From Clostridiales bacterium (lineage in GTDB: Bacteria; Bacillota; Clostridia; Christensenellales; Borkfalkiaceae), in the NCBI GenBank assembly GCA_015055805.1, contig SVHN01000002.1, forward strand, positions 124,001 to 188,000: a stretch of 64,000 nt of DNA, given 5' to 3'. Below are positions 1-8,730 of the stretch, piece by piece. The translations under genes and the position numbers were made by a program. A model generated the notes under the pieces. The model saw only the letters and a list, made by a program, of their open reading frames with translations, made no database searches and was not told the origin of the DNA. Positions within the stretch are counted from its first letter, which is position 1. Each line of letters begins with the position of its first letter.

Positions 1-343
1 TAATCTTTTGCCCGACGGTAACGCCGTTAGACGGCTGAAAGGAAAAGCCTTGACGTTTTTGGTTTTGGTGGAATTCGCGAATATTTTTTGCAGCCCTTTC
101 TATAACGGCTAAAAATTCCGGTTCGACCTGTTCTTTTGCCGCCTTGATTTCTTCTTCGGTAACCGCTAGGCTTTTAAGAACGGCTTTGTCGAATTTCTCA
201 GCGTAAAATTTAAGCGCGCTGTCGCCTTCCGCCTTTACCTTTTCTATAATTTCTTTGACGATTAAGGATACGTCTGCCTTTTTTTCGGATACCGAAAAAA
301 TCTCTTCACGACTGCCCCTATCGTCCTTTATAATCTTTATCAT
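1..343 (-). CDS. hisD: Histidinol dehydrogenase, N-terminal part (runs off the window)
   Basis: This is the first 114 codons of histidinol dehydrogenase, which oxidises L-histidinol to L-histidine with NAD in the last two steps of histidine synthesis. The translation opens MIKIIKDDRG and continues through the helical N-terminal region typical of HisD, with the family-like stretch around residues 78-95 (EFLAVIERAAKNIREFH). The ATG at 343-341 overlaps the hisG stop codon (ATGA), so translation is probably coupled. It belongs to the yerC-hisZ-hisG-hisD operon. The rest of the gene, including the zinc and NAD sites, lies outside the window, so the call rests on the N-terminus plus operon context. 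Confidence 0.88.
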   Translation of the reverse strand, partial: MIKIIKDDRGSREEIFSVSEKKADVSLIVKEIIEKVKAEGDSALKFYAEKFDKAVLKSLAVTEEEIKAAKEQVEPEFLAVIERAAKNIREFHQNQKRQGFSFQPSNGVTVGQKI

Positions 344-975
344 AAATTCTCCGTCTGTTTTTCCAGCGAACGGCAAATTTTTTCTATCTGTTCGCTCTTA
401 AACTTAAAGTTCGCCTTGTTTGCAATAAGCCTTGCGCTAATGGGTTGGAACTTGTCGAACACCACTAAATTGTTTTCCTTTAAGGTCGTTCCCGTTTCCA
501 CTATATCCACTATAACGTCGGATAAGCCCAGAATAGGCGCAAGTTCGATAGAGCCGTTTAGGTGTATGATATCTATATCGCGACCTAGTCCTGCGTAATA
601 TTTTTTTGCTATGTTTTTGAATTTGGTCGCGACGTGTAGGGTGCGTTTTCTATCGTCAACAAAGTCTGCCTTTGCCGCAACCGCCATATTGCAAGCACCT
701 ATTTTAAGGTCCAACAGTTCGTAAACGTCGGGGGCGTATTCTAACAAGATATCCTTTCCCGCAACGCCGACGTCTGCCGCGCCGCGTTCAACGTAGATTG
801 CAACGTCCGACGGTTTAACCCAAAAATATCTTACGCCGACTTCTTGGTTTTCAAATATAAGTTTTCTGTTGTTTTCCTTAATCGACGGACAGGGAAATCC
901 TGCCATCTCGAACATATAATAAACCTTTTCGCCAAGCCTTCCTTTCGGGAGCGCAACGTTAAGCATTGTTTTCAT
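340..975 (-). CDS. hisG: ATP phosphoribosyltransferase, short form catalytic subunit
   Basis: HisG joins ATP and PRPP in the first committed step of histidine synthesis. At 211 residues it is the short (HisG-S) form, which lacks the C-terminal regulatory domain and needs HisZ; hisZ lies directly upstream. Visible features are the N-terminal LNVALPKGRLGEK start of the catalytic core and the PRPP-binding segment VDIVETGTTLKENNL near residues 157-171. The ATG shares one base with the hisZ stop (TAATG) and the stop overlaps hisD (ATGA), a tightly coupled operon. It is expected to be feedback-inhibited by histidine through the HisZ complex, which is family knowledge. Confidence 0.97.
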   Translation of the reverse strand: MKTMLNVALPKGRLGEKVYYMFEMAGFPCPSIKENNRKLIFENQEVGVRYFWVKPSDVAIYVERGAADVGVAGKDILLEYAPDVYELLDLKIGACNMAVAAKADFVDDRKRTLHVATKFKNIAKKYYAGLGRDIDIIHLNGSIELAPILGLSDVIVDIVETGTTLKENNLVVFDKFQPISARLIANKANFKFKSEQIEKICRSLEKQTENL

Positions 976-2081
976 TATTCACACTCTCCTTTAAGTTCGA
1001 CTAGTCTTTTATACTTTAATCTTTCGGGTATGGTTTTCTTGGCTAGCGCAGTTTCGCCGCCCATTACTATCTCGTTTACTTTTACGCTAATATCCTTTGG
1101 GGAAACGCCGTTGTCATACACAACCAAAACGTCTACGTCGTACTCTTCCGTATCCTTAACGAAATTTTCTATCTCGTCAAGATATACGGCAAAGCCGATA
1201 GCACGAGCGGTTTTTCCCATCTTGTTCATAAGGTTATCGTACTGACCGCCCGAAAGTATGCCCGTTGGTATTCCGCTGACAAATCCCTTAAACACCACGC
1301 CGTTATAATAATTAATATCGTTTATAACCGAAAAGTCTATTCTAATCTTATCGCCCATACCGATTGCGGCAAGACTGTCGGTCAACCCTTTAAGATTTTC
1401 CACGGCTTTTTCCGCCCTGTCGTTTACCTTAAAGCAATCAAGGTCTTTAAGCACTTTACTCGGCGCACCGTAAACGGTAACGAGTTTTTCTACAATCGTG
1501 GCTTTTTCCGCGTCAACCTTTTCTTCTCTGAGTACTGTGCGCACGCCTTCGACGTTCTTTTCACCAAGGAAAGAAATGATTTTTTCTTCGCCCGAAAAGG
1601 AAACGCCTGCGTATTCGATAACGCTTTTAACAAGACTTAAATCTGAAAGATCTAAAACGTTGTTTTCAGATATAAGGTCAAGGCTCTTTGCTGCAAGTGC
1701 TAAGACTTCGGTTACGACATATCCGTCAACGTCGCCGATACACTCTAAACCCACCTGCATAATCTCTTTAAAGCTTTGCGTACCCTTAGACACTCTGTAA
1801 ACGTGTTCGTTGTAATACACCTTGCTTATGCCGTTAGCACTTTCCTTATTGCTCTTTATAATAGACAAGGTTACGTCGGGTTTAAGCGCAAGTAGTTTTC
1901 CGTCGGTATCGGTAAAGGTTATAACGTTATCCGACACCAAGAAATCTTTGTTCCTTGCGTAAAGGTCGTACTCTTCAAACTTACTCATACGGTACTGCGT
2001 GTAGCCGTATTTTTTATATAAAGCGCGAAGTTTAAACGCCGCGCGTTCGTCGCTGTTTAATGCCCAGCCGTAATTTTCCAT
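975..2081 (-). CDS. hisZ: ATP phosphoribosyltransferase regulatory subunit
   Basis: HisZ is a catalytically inactive relative of histidyl-tRNA synthetase that assembles with short HisG and gives it activity and histidine feedback control. The 368-residue protein has the class II synthetase-like core: an N-terminal motif 2-like stretch (residues about 50-100, ending KVYYNEHVYR) and the HisRS-like GILSGGQYDNLM segment near residue 275. No complete anticodon-binding domain follows, as expected for HisZ. It is coupled to yerC by a TGATG overlap and to hisG by TAATG. A true HisS is less likely given the length and the pairing with hisG. Confidence 0.95.
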   Translation of the reverse strand: MENYGWALNSDERAAFKLRALYKKYGYTQYRMSKFEEYDLYARNKDFLVSDNVITFTDTDGKLLALKPDVTLSIIKSNKESANGISKVYYNEHVYRVSKGTQSFKEIMQVGLECIGDVDGYVVTEVLALAAKSLDLISENNVLDLSDLSLVKSVIEYAGVSFSGEEKIISFLGEKNVEGVRTVLREEKVDAEKATIVEKLVTVYGAPSKVLKDLDCFKVNDRAEKAVENLKGLTDSLAAIGMGDKIRIDFSVINDINYYNGVVFKGFVSGIPTGILSGGQYDNLMNKMGKTARAIGFAVYLDEIENFVKDTEEYDVDVLVVYDNGVSPKDISVKVNEIVMGGETALAKKTIPERLKYKRLVELKGECE

Positions 2082-2365
2082 CAGTCCTTTTCTCCTTTAA
2101 GCACGATATTATATCCGCCACTTCCGTAATTAATGCACTTGTTTACCCTGCTTATGGTCGCCGTGCTAGCCCCCGTCTTTTTGGAAACTTCTTGGTAGTT
2201 GTTGCCGTCCTTTAATAACGCTGCAACTTCTAATCTCTGCGAAATATCTTCAAGTTCTTTTATGGTGCACACGTCCTCAAAAAACTTTCTGCAATCTTCG
2301 GTGGTTTTAAGCTTTAATATCGCCTCGAAAAACCCGTCGTATTTTTCAATCTTAAATTTTTCCAT
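2081..2365 (-). CDS. hisR: YerC/YecD-family TrpR-like repressor (HisR-type)
   Basis: A 94-residue helical DNA-binding protein of the TrpR superfamily, YerC/YecD type. The helix-turn-helix is visible at about residues 57-75 (YQEVSKKTGASTATISRV). YerC has been proposed as the histidine repressor HisR in Firmicutes; that is recalled knowledge. Being first in a hisZGD operon supports that role strongly. A 20-bp near-palindrome overlaps the promoter just upstream and recurs in front of an amino acid transporter at 50.8 kb, consistent with autoregulation and control of histidine uptake. A GAGGG ribosome site sits 6 bases before the ATG. The gene symbol follows the proposed name; older annotations use yerC. 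Confidence 0.9.
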   Translation of the reverse strand: MEKFKIEKYDGFFEAILKLKTTEDCRKFFEDVCTIKELEDISQRLEVAALLKDGNNYQEVSKKTGASTATISRVNKCINYGSGGYNIVLKGEKD

Positions 2366-2398
2366 CTCCGCCCTCGCGTTTATGTTTTAGTTGTTTAT

Positions 2399-2428
2399 CA
2401 TTTTAGCACGATAAAGTGTTAAAGTCAA
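2399..2428 (-). promoter_or_regulatory. his operon promoter with overlapping HisR-type operator
   Basis: On the minus strand TTGACT (2428-2423), a 17-base spacer and TAAAAT (2405-2400) form a sigma-A promoter. The plus-strand 20-mer CATTTTAGCACGATAAAGTG at 2399-2418 covers the -10 box and most of the spacer. It matches 18 of 20 bases of the more perfect palindrome at 50783-50802. A second inverted repeat (AAAGTGTT 2413-2420 / AACACTTT 2427-2434) surrounds the -35 box. The overlap with the promoter predicts repression; the identity of the binder as the adjacent YerC/HisR protein is inferred. Confidence 0.75.
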
Positions 2429-2500
2429 CACTTTTATACGGCAAAATCTATAAATTTTTAATTTTGGTAATGAAAAAGGGTGTTTCTTTACCAAAAAACA

Positions 2501-2528
2501 AAAAGCCGAAATCACCATTTCAGCTTTT
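2501..2528 (-). terminator. Intrinsic terminator after the YfcC-type carrier gene
   Basis: A 12-bp stem (AAAAGCCGAAAT / ATTTCAGCTTTT, one mismatch) with a 4-base loop sits 17 bases past the carrier stop. It is flanked by A and T runs, so it could work in both directions. Confidence 0.8.
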
Positions 2529-2545
2529 TTTCGACTTTTTACAAG

Positions 2546-3970
2546 TTAAAGCCCTATGAATACGGCAAGCATTAAAAATGCTAGCGATATAATAAAGAGA
2601 AATATTTGGAACAGTCCTGTTCTTTTTAGCCAACTTAAATAATTTACTTTTGCCAAACTTAAACCTATAACAAGCGTTCCGCAAGTGGGATATAAAACGT
2701 TAGTGTAGCCGTCGCCAAACAAAAATGCTAAAATTATTATGTTTTTGCTAATGCCAGGTATGGGTGCTAACGTTAAAAGGGGTATTAAGAGCAAGGCTTT
2801 TGCGAGTGAACCTGGAATAAAAAACTCGAACACTAATACTATTAGGTATAAAATGATAACCGAAAAATACGGCGACTGCTTACTCATATAACTATAGCAA
2901 TAATAAAAGGTAGTATGTAAAATATTTCCTTTTTCAGCAATATACTTAACACTAAATGCGAGTAAAATTATTATAATTGACGGCGCTATATCTTTTGCGC
3001 CAGAGAAAAACACCTTAAAAGTTTCCTTAAACGACGCCAAACATTTCTTGCCTATAATAAAAGATCCCACGACAAAGGCTAACGCCATGAACACCATGCC
3101 TAATCCTAAGTCTGCCAAAATCGGTACTATCGAAAAAACGATTATTACGAGCAAAGCCGACGAGAATAGGGCAACGACCATTTTTGCCTTTTTTACATAT
3201 TCTTTTTCCTTTTCTTCTGTTAAGCGTTCATAGCTTTGTTCTAAAGTTGTGTTTTTGTTTAATTTTTCATCTCTTTTTGCCATATAAGTCAAATATAGAC
3301 AGGTAAACAAGTACAAAATGACAAAAATTATGCTTCTAAACCAAAGCCCGTCCACAACGGTTAAACCCACAAGCCCCGAAGCAAAACCTACCGTAAACGG
3401 GTTAAACATTGCGGCTGTAAAACCTACGCCCGTAGTTACTAATATTAAACTTACCGCTTGTTCTTTGCTCCAATTCATTGCCTTAGATATGGCAAGCAAA
3501 ACGGGGAAAAGTATTAAAAGTTCTTCCTGAAGTCCAAAACAAGAAGCAAGTAGCATCATAAAAAAGGTGACAATCCATATAAGCAAATATCTTCTGTTGT
3601 AGAACTTATTGACAATGACGTTAATAATTGCAAGTAGCGCACCCGACTTATCAAGCACCTTAAAAGTACCGCCTAAAACCAATAAAACCGCTATGATTTG
3701 TATGATATTCATGTTTCCGTCGCCAAACAAAAGGGCTTCAATAGGCGCAGTAATCCAACGCCAAACAGGCAAAGTTGTCGTGCTGTCAATGAACGTAAAA
3801 GAATCGGGAATTATATTTCCGTTTTCGTCGGTTAAATATCTACCGGCAGGGACTATAAACGTTAAAATCCCCACGAATACCATTATGCCAAATAAAATCA
3901 CGCAAATAGTGATAAAACTTTTTAGCCCAAATTTTAGGTCGGCGTTTAATTCTTTATCGGTGCTACTCAT
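2546..3970 (-). CDS. YfcC/DcuC-family membrane carrier
   Basis: A 474-residue integral membrane protein with about 12 hydrophobic segments, the first at residues 16-40 (FITICVILFGIMVFVGILTF followed by the family-typical VPAGRY). It belongs to the YfcC family (C4-dicarboxylate anaerobic carrier, DcuC-related superfamily). Members are annotated as dicarboxylate or basic amino acid (arginine/ornithine) exchangers, so the substrate is not certain. The ATG overlaps the stop of the upstream TVP38-type gene by 8 bases and the two are probably co-translated. A terminator follows. Family membership is clear; substrate is not assigned. Confidence 0.85.
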   Translation of the reverse strand: MSSTDKELNADLKFGLKSFITICVILFGIMVFVGILTFIVPAGRYLTDENGNIIPDSFTFIDSTTTLPVWRWITAPIEALLFGDGNMNIIQIIAVLLVLGGTFKVLDKSGALLAIINVIVNKFYNRRYLLIWIVTFFMMLLASCFGLQEELLILFPVLLAISKAMNWSKEQAVSLILVTTGVGFTAAMFNPFTVGFASGLVGLTVVDGLWFRSIIFVILYLFTCLYLTYMAKRDEKLNKNTTLEQSYERLTEEKEKEYVKKAKMVVALFSSALLVIIVFSIVPILADLGLGMVFMALAFVVGSFIIGKKCLASFKETFKVFFSGAKDIAPSIIIILLAFSVKYIAEKGNILHTTFYYCYSYMSKQSPYFSVIILYLIVLVFEFFIPGSLAKALLLIPLLTLAPIPGISKNIIILAFLFGDGYTNVLYPTCGTLVIGLSLAKVNYLSWLKRTGLFQIFLFIISLAFLMLAVFIGL

Positions 3971-4676
3971 CTTTATTTTTCTCCTTTGGTGTAAAAATCA
4001 AATCGACCAACTTTTTCTTATAAACCATCGACAAGACTACTATTGCAATTATCACCATCAAAATAACGTATGACGTAATCGGTGAAGAAGAAGTAGTAAT
4101 TTTTACCCCAGCCCAAAGAGTTATGACGATATCAGGAATAGGTCCAAGCAGGGTAACGATTGCATATTTCCACCATTTCATGCCACTATCTGCCGCAACC
4201 ATGTGAATTATCAAAAACGGAACGAACGGTGCTAAATAAGCCAAAAACAAAAAGTAATAAATACTTCTATTGCTGTTTTTTATTTTTTCTTCCATTAAAC
4301 GATGCTCTTCTTTTTTCTTCTTTGAACTTAAAAACAAGGTGCTTTTTGTAAACAAAAAAGCCAACTGGCTCGCCACGAAAATAGAAAGCGTAACGTGTAC
4401 AACGCCCCATAAAAGACCGTAACTTACGGCAGAAGCAAGCTGAATCGGCACGGACGATATAAAAGGAAAGAAGAAACATACGATAATTACAATGGACATG
4501 GCGATAACGCCCGTTACCCCAAGTGATAACACGTATTCTTTCACTATGCCAGCGCCTGACGAAATTTGCTTAAATAAATAAGATATCGTGCTCCAATTAA
4601 ACAGCGAAAACACAAGAAGTGCTATCAAAATTAACGCTGTGATTATTATTATCGTCCTTTCCTTTTTATTGCTCAT
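3963..4676 (-). CDS. TVP38/TMEM64-family (DedA-like) membrane protein
   Basis: A 237-residue membrane protein of the VTT/SNARE-associated family, whose members act in lipid or polyprenyl-phosphate movement across membranes. Hydrophobic segments lie at about 10-30, 50-75, 80-105, 140-165, 170-190 and 205-225. The start at 4676 (MSNKKERT) is preferred over a longer frame because AAGAGG lies 9 bases before it; this start overlaps the upstream acyltransferase stop by 11 bases. The linkage to a phospholipid acyltransferase fits a membrane-lipid role, but that is inference from context. Confidence 0.82.
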   Translation of the reverse strand: MSNKKERTIIIITALILIALLVFSLFNWSTISYLFKQISSGAGIVKEYVLSLGVTGVIAMSIVIIVCFFFPFISSVPIQLASAVSYGLLWGVVHVTLSIFVASQLAFLFTKSTLFLSSKKKKEEHRLMEEKIKNSNRSIYYFLFLAYLAPFVPFLIIHMVAADSGMKWWKYAIVTLLGPIPDIVITLWAGVKITTSSSPITSYVILMVIIAIVVLSMVYKKKLVDLIFTPKEKNKDE

Positions 4677-5949
4677 AACAATAAACCTCTTGGCTAACTT
4701 CTTTCCAAGTAGTATCGTATAAATTATGAATCTCTTCCGCCGCAATCATCCATTTTGCAACGTGCTTTTCTTCGTGTAAAAGTTTGAAATTAAAGTATTC
4801 GTTTTTATAATATAAATCTAAATCATAGTTTAAGGACATAGTCAACGAATAAACTTGTTCAGGCTCAAAAAACATACTTACGTCTTTGCCGTCGTAAATT
4901 CCGTTATAGTAAAGACCTTTATTAGTTAACGTCAACTCTCCTTCGCCATGAAACAGTAATGAATAGTTATTGTCCAACTTTTTAACGTTAATATTGCCGA
5001 TTTTAACCCTTGTCGAAAGTTTAAAATCATCACTTAAAACTTCTTTTGCGATAATTTTCCTTTGCCACTTATACCACTCGTCAACGTTTTTAAACGGCAA
5101 CTCACCATTTACGCTCGCTATATCGTAATATTCGTCCATTTTAACGGAAAATTGGCAATTATGACAGGTCATAACTTCGTTTTCGGTTGAAAACGAATAT
5201 TCGCTTTGACAATTAGGACACTTGAAAATAATATTATCTAGTCCGTAAATATTAGGCTTTTTGCCGATAAAAGCCACCTTTTCGTCCTTAAACTCTTCAA
5301 ACTCATTGTATTGAACTCTTCGTAAAATAATATTATGTATCTGTTCTTTAGAAAGGTTTTTACAATCTTCACCGCTAAAAAGTTTATCGAAAGTAACGGT
5401 AATTTTTCCTTTCTTAACGTCGGTTGAATATCTGGTTCTTGAAAAATACGCGCCTTTTAGGGTTACCAACACAACGGGAAGCCCTACCTTTTTAATAAAA
5501 TTTTTGGTGGCGGGATTTATAGGGTGAGTTGATCCGGAAGTTGACTGTATGCCTTCTGGAAAAATGGCTAAACTTCCACCCCGTTTAACCGCTTGAAGCA
5601 TTTGCGCCGTCGCCTGCACATCAGGCTGATAAAGCATTTTTGCAATAACGCCCAAGTGCTTTAACATCTTAAAAATTCTTTTTTGAAAGACGTTTTGATA
5701 TCCGCACAAAACGTGTATATCTAAATTTTTAATGCCAGCGAATAGGTAAATATAGTCTAGGCTAGATTTGTGTTGACACAAATATATTGCTTGACTGTCT
5801 TTAATTTTTAAGAATTCGTCAGTATAAACGAATTCAACGTTGCGCTTTTTAGAAATTCTCTTAAAAGCAAACTGAACGATGCGCGCAAGCAACGGGTTTG
5901 GCTTTTTTATCTTTCTATTTTTAAATTCTTTATGAAAATCTTTTTCCAT
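4666..5949 (-). CDS. PlsC-type acyltransferase fused to a zinc ribbon and a C-terminal domain
   Basis: A 427-residue lysophospholipid/glycerophosphate acyltransferase-like protein. The catalytic HX4D motif is His60...Asp65 (HKSSLD) and the substrate motif is PEG at 131-133. After the acyltransferase domain there is a four-cysteine zinc ribbon (Cys244, 247, 262, 265) and then about 160 residues of charged and beta-rich sequence of unknown function. Typical PlsC enzymes end near 240 residues. The start at 5949 (MEKDFHKE) is chosen because the upstream extension is not supported by a ribosome site and AAAGG precedes this ATG. A paralogue with the same layout is encoded at 39642-40892. It leads an operon with the TVP38 and YfcC genes. 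Confidence 0.83.
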   Translation of the reverse strand: MEKDFHKEFKNRKIKKPNPLLARIVQFAFKRISKKRNVEFVYTDEFLKIKDSQAIYLCQHKSSLDYIYLFAGIKNLDIHVLCGYQNVFQKRIFKMLKHLGVIAKMLYQPDVQATAQMLQAVKRGGSLAIFPEGIQSTSGSTHPINPATKNFIKKVGLPVVLVTLKGAYFSRTRYSTDVKKGKITVTFDKLFSGEDCKNLSKEQIHNIILRRVQYNEFEEFKDEKVAFIGKKPNIYGLDNIIFKCPNCQSEYSFSTENEVMTCHNCQFSVKMDEYYDIASVNGELPFKNVDEWYKWQRKIIAKEVLSDDFKLSTRVKIGNINVKKLDNNYSLLFHGEGELTLTNKGLYYNGIYDGKDVSMFFEPEQVYSLTMSLNYDLDLYYKNEYFNFKLLHEEKHVAKWMIAAEEIHNLYDTTWKEVSQEVYCYEQ

Positions 5950-6001
5950 TTTTATCTTGCCTTTCAAATACAAGTATTTGAATAACCTTGTAATTTTTTT
6001 T

Positions 6002-6030
6002 ATTATAGCACTATCACTTAAAAATAGCAA
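6002..6030 (-). promoter_or_regulatory. Sigma-A promoter for the acyltransferase-TVP38-YfcC operon
   Basis: Minus-strand TTGCTA (6030-6025), 17-base spacer and TATAAT (6007-6002), about 50 bases upstream of the start codon at 5949. Confidence 0.8.
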
Positions 6031-6069
6031 GTAAACAACAATATTCCCAAAAGACCGTTACAAAAACAA

Positions 6070-6098
6070 AAAGCACTTGCTTTAGTGCCAAGTGCTTT
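6070..6098 (-). terminator. Terminator of the rpsF-ssb-rpsR operon
   Basis: A perfect 10-bp stem (AAAGCACTTG / CAAGTGCTTT) with a 9-base loop, followed on the minus strand by a T-rich run. It lies 30 bases past the rpsR stop. Confidence 0.88.
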
Positions 6099-6127
6099 CA
6101 TTTGTTGTTTTATAATAGTTTTGCTTA

Positions 6128-6418
6128 TTATTCACCTTTAAAGGGCAATAAGTCAACTAATCTTGCGCGCTTGATAGCTTTTGCCAAAACTCTCTGGTGT
6201 TTTGCGCAAACGCCGGTCATGCGGCGGGGAAGAATTTTTCCACCTTCGGTGATGTACTTTTTGAGAGTGTTGATATCCTTATAATCGATAGCTTCAACCT
6301 TGTTCTGGCAAAAAGCGCAAACCTTTTTACGGGGAATTCTCTTCACGAATTTTTTAGCTTCCTTAGGTGCGCCAGCTTCAGCAGCCGGTGCGGAAGTTAC
6401 GTTGATATTCTCTTCCAT
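6128..6418 (-). CDS. rpsR: 30S ribosomal protein S18
   Basis: S18 binds the platform of the 30S subunit next to S6. The 96-residue protein keeps the conserved basic core (residues about 28-96, with [11 protein letters not shown] and [13 protein letters not shown]). It is the zinc-binding type, with CAFC at 35-38 and a CAKH pair near 72-75 as likely ligands. An Ala/Glu-rich extension of about 22 residues precedes the core. It is last in the rpsF-ssb-rpsR operon, the usual order in Firmicutes. Confidence 0.97.
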   Translation of the reverse strand: MEENINVTSAPAAEAGAPKEAKKFVKRIPRKKVCAFCQNKVEAIDYKDINTLKKYITEGGKILPRRMTGVCAKHQRVLAKAIKRARLVDLLPFKGE

Positions 6419-6456
6419 TTCTTTTCTCCTTGAATTTGTTTAGGATAAATCCTTGT

Positions 6457-6867
6457 TTAGAAGGGAAGCTGATTGTCGTCAATCGCTTCCAACTGCGGAC
6501 GTTCTCTCTTTGCCGAAACGACGGGTGCGTCGTCAAACTCAGACTGCGCTGACTTGGGCGTTAAGAACTCCACTTCATTTGCTACAACGTCGGTCACGTT
6601 TCTCTTGATGCCGTCCTTATCTTCGTAAGAACGGTTTTGAAGACTTCCAACGATTGCAACCTTGTTACCTTTCTTTAAATACTTACCGCAGTTTTCCGCT
6701 CTGCCACGCCATACCGTGATATTGAAAAAATCCGTTTCACGAGTACCGTCTGCGTTTGCATAGTCTCTAGACACCGCGATAGCGAACCTGCATACCGCTA
6801 CGCCGCTAGGTGTTTCGGTAAGTTCAGGGTCACGGGTTAAGTTCCCTACTAAGATAACTTTGTTCAT
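6457..6867 (-). CDS. ssb: Single-stranded DNA-binding protein
   Basis: SSB coats single-stranded DNA in replication and repair. The 136-residue protein has the OB fold (residues 1-105, starting MNKVILVGNLTRDPE) and a short acidic tail ending IDDNQLPF, the protein-interaction tip that recruits replication and repair partners. The linker between fold and tip is short. Its place between rpsF and rpsR is the usual one. Confidence 0.97.
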   Translation of the reverse strand: MNKVILVGNLTRDPELTETPSGVAVCRFAIAVSRDYANADGTRETDFFNITVWRGRAENCGKYLKKGNKVAIVGSLQNRSYEDKDGIKRNVTDVVANEVEFLTPKSAQSEFDDAPVVSAKRERPQLEAIDDNQLPF

Positions 6868-6885
6868 ACTCTTTTTTCTCCCTAC

Positions 6886-7167
6886 TTATCTTTTGGTTAT
6901 CAATCTTCTGATAATACCGTCTGTAATTCCGATTACGCGCTTAAGCTCTTCAACAAACGATTTTTCTGCTTCGAACTGCATCAAAACGTAAAAGCCTTCA
7001 GACTTGTAGTTAATCGGGTACTGCAATTTTTTGAGACCCCAACGTTCGGTCTTTTCGATTACACCGCCGTTTTTAGTAACCAAATCCTCGACCTTTGCAA
7101 TGAGAGCGTCTTTTGCTTCGTCAGCAAGCTGCGCATCAAGAATGTAAAGCATCTCGTATTTCGTCAT
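6886..7167 (-). CDS. rpsF: 30S ribosomal protein S6
   Basis: S6 binds S18 and helps build the central domain of the 30S subunit. The 93-residue protein begins TKYEMLYILDAQL and carries the family signature GGVIEKTERWGLKKLQYPI at about 34-52. An AGGAGG site lies upstream of the ATG. It opens the rpsF-ssb-rpsR operon. Confidence 0.97.
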   Translation of the reverse strand: MTKYEMLYILDAQLADEAKDALIAKVEDLVTKNGGVIEKTERWGLKKLQYPINYKSEGFYVLMQFEAEKSFVEELKRVIGITDGIIRRLITKR

Positions 7168-7285
7168 ATTTTTTTACCTCCTGGACTTATTCGGCTCATA
7201 CTCTAGGTACGAGCAAGGTTAATATCTAATCTGCTATCGCGCAGAATAGTTCAATAATGATAACAGATTATATCATTTTTGTCAA
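7168..7285 (-). promoter_or_regulatory. rpsF promoter and structured leader (possible S6:S18 binding RNA)
   Basis: The promoter is minus-strand TTGACA (7285-7280), 17 bases, TATCAT (7262-7257). The roughly 85-base leader contains a hairpin, GCTCGTAC / GTATGAGC with a 5-base loop, followed directly by CCG. Bacterial rpsF leaders often carry an S6:S18-binding motif with a conserved CCG; the match here is by eye only, so the autoregulatory role is an inference. Confidence 0.6.
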
Positions 7286-7326
7286 TTATTTTTTAGGGCT
7301 TTATATATTTAAATGACACTATTTGG

Positions 7327-8685
7327 CTAAATTCGCCCCTTTTTCCGCCTGTTTTTAAGAATTTCTACTAGTTTTGCCCTATCGTTTAATTTAGGATTTT
7401 CTACAGCGCGCTCAAACAGTTGGCTTAAAACTGCGCCTATCCGCTTATTCTCCACACCTATCTCAATCAAGTCGTTTGCAGAAATTTTTAGCTCTTTTAT
7501 AGAAAACGGTGTGCCGTCCGTTTTCATTTCGCCTAGAATGCCCTGCCACTTTTTAACCGTCGGGCATACGTCCCCAGATTCCATACTCGCCGTAAAATCC
7601 GCTTGTTTAAGGCTAAGCAATTCGGGGATTAGCGGATAGTTTTTCACTAGAAATTTTCTTACCTTCAACCGCCCCGTCTTGCAGTCCATATCCCACATGT
7701 GATTTTTTATTAAAAACAAGACTTTTTCCGCCGTTTTCTTATCGACTTTAAGCCTAAAAAGTATTTCTTTTGCGATTTTTTCGCCTTCTAAATCGTGGTT
7801 ATAATACTCACCGTTTTTAATCATACAGTAGGGTTTTCCAACGTCGTGTAAAAGCGCGGCAAGCCTTATATTTTTTTGTGCGTAAAGCACGGTTTTTAAT
7901 GAGTGTTCCAACACGTCGAACTTGTGAAAATCTGCGCGTTGCGCCATATCTCTTCCTAAGGTAAGTTCGGGAAAAATCTTATCCAAAACTCGGGTTCTAT
8001 CCAAAATTTTTAGCGCGGTATAATGTCCGTTTTTATCCGAGAAAGGATACTTTGTGTCCGCAACTAAAATCATTTTTAGTTCGGAATAAATTCTCTCGGC
8101 TGTAATGTCCAATACGTTTGACGAAAACCGTTCCGCCGCTAACAACACTTGTTCGGTCGGCGTAAAGTTTAGTTCACCGGCAAACCTAGCAAGACGCATA
8201 AGCCTTAATCCGTCGTGCTGAAATACCGTCTGCGCTTCTCTTACGGTGTCGAGGCGTTTTTCTTTTACGTCGCTAACACCTTCAAGCACGTCCACTATAC
8301 GCTGATTTTTTATATCGTAATAGATTGCGTTACACTTAAAGTCCCTGCGTCTTGCATCTAGTTCTATGCTGTCGGTAAACTCGGTGTTGATAGGTTTATG
8401 TTCACCTCTAACGTAAGTTTCCGTTCTGAACGAAGTAAATTCGTAACGGGTTTTTCCGTCTTTAAACATAACCGTTCCCGTTCGGGGATAGGTCGCCGTG
8501 ATTTCAAGCCCCACCTCGTTTAGCGCGCTAGTAAATTCTTCCGCAGTGATTGCGCCCGATAGGTCGACGTCTTCGGAAATACTGCCGTCAATTAAAAAAT
8601 TGCGCACGACGCCACCCACGGCGTATAACGGCGCAGATAGAATATTTGCTAAAATATTCAGTTTTTCACCCAAGTTTATGATCAT
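7327..8685 (-). CDS. cca: CCA-adding tRNA nucleotidyltransferase with HD domain
   Basis: This enzyme adds or repairs the 3' CCA of tRNAs. The 452-residue protein has the class II nucleotidyltransferase head with GGVVRN (about residues 23-28) and the metal-binding DVDLSG (39-44). RNA-binding segments follow, then an HD phosphohydrolase-like domain with LAALLHDVGKP near 281-291. The start codon has no ribosome site; a TATAAT box (8698-8693) ends 7 bases before the ATG, suggesting a leaderless transcript. No good -35 box is seen at 17 bases, only TTGAAC at 20. Confidence 0.93.
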   Translation of the reverse strand: MIINLGEKLNILANILSAPLYAVGGVVRNFLIDGSISEDVDLSGAITAEEFTSALNEVGLEITATYPRTGTVMFKDGKTRYEFTSFRTETYVRGEHKPINTEFTDSIELDARRRDFKCNAIYYDIKNQRIVDVLEGVSDVKEKRLDTVREAQTVFQHDGLRLMRLARFAGELNFTPTEQVLLAAERFSSNVLDITAERIYSELKMILVADTKYPFSDKNGHYTALKILDRTRVLDKIFPELTLGRDMAQRADFHKFDVLEHSLKTVLYAQKNIRLAALLHDVGKPYCMIKNGEYYNHDLEGEKIAKEILFRLKVDKKTAEKVLFLIKNHMWDMDCKTGRLKVRKFLVKNYPLIPELLSLKQADFTASMESGDVCPTVKKWQGILGEMKTDGTPFSIKELKISANDLIEIGVENKRIGAVLSQLFERAVENPKLNDRAKLVEILKNRRKKGRI

Positions 8686-8730
8686 ATATCGTATTATAAC
8701 ATATTATTTTTAAATTTAGTTCAATTAAAG

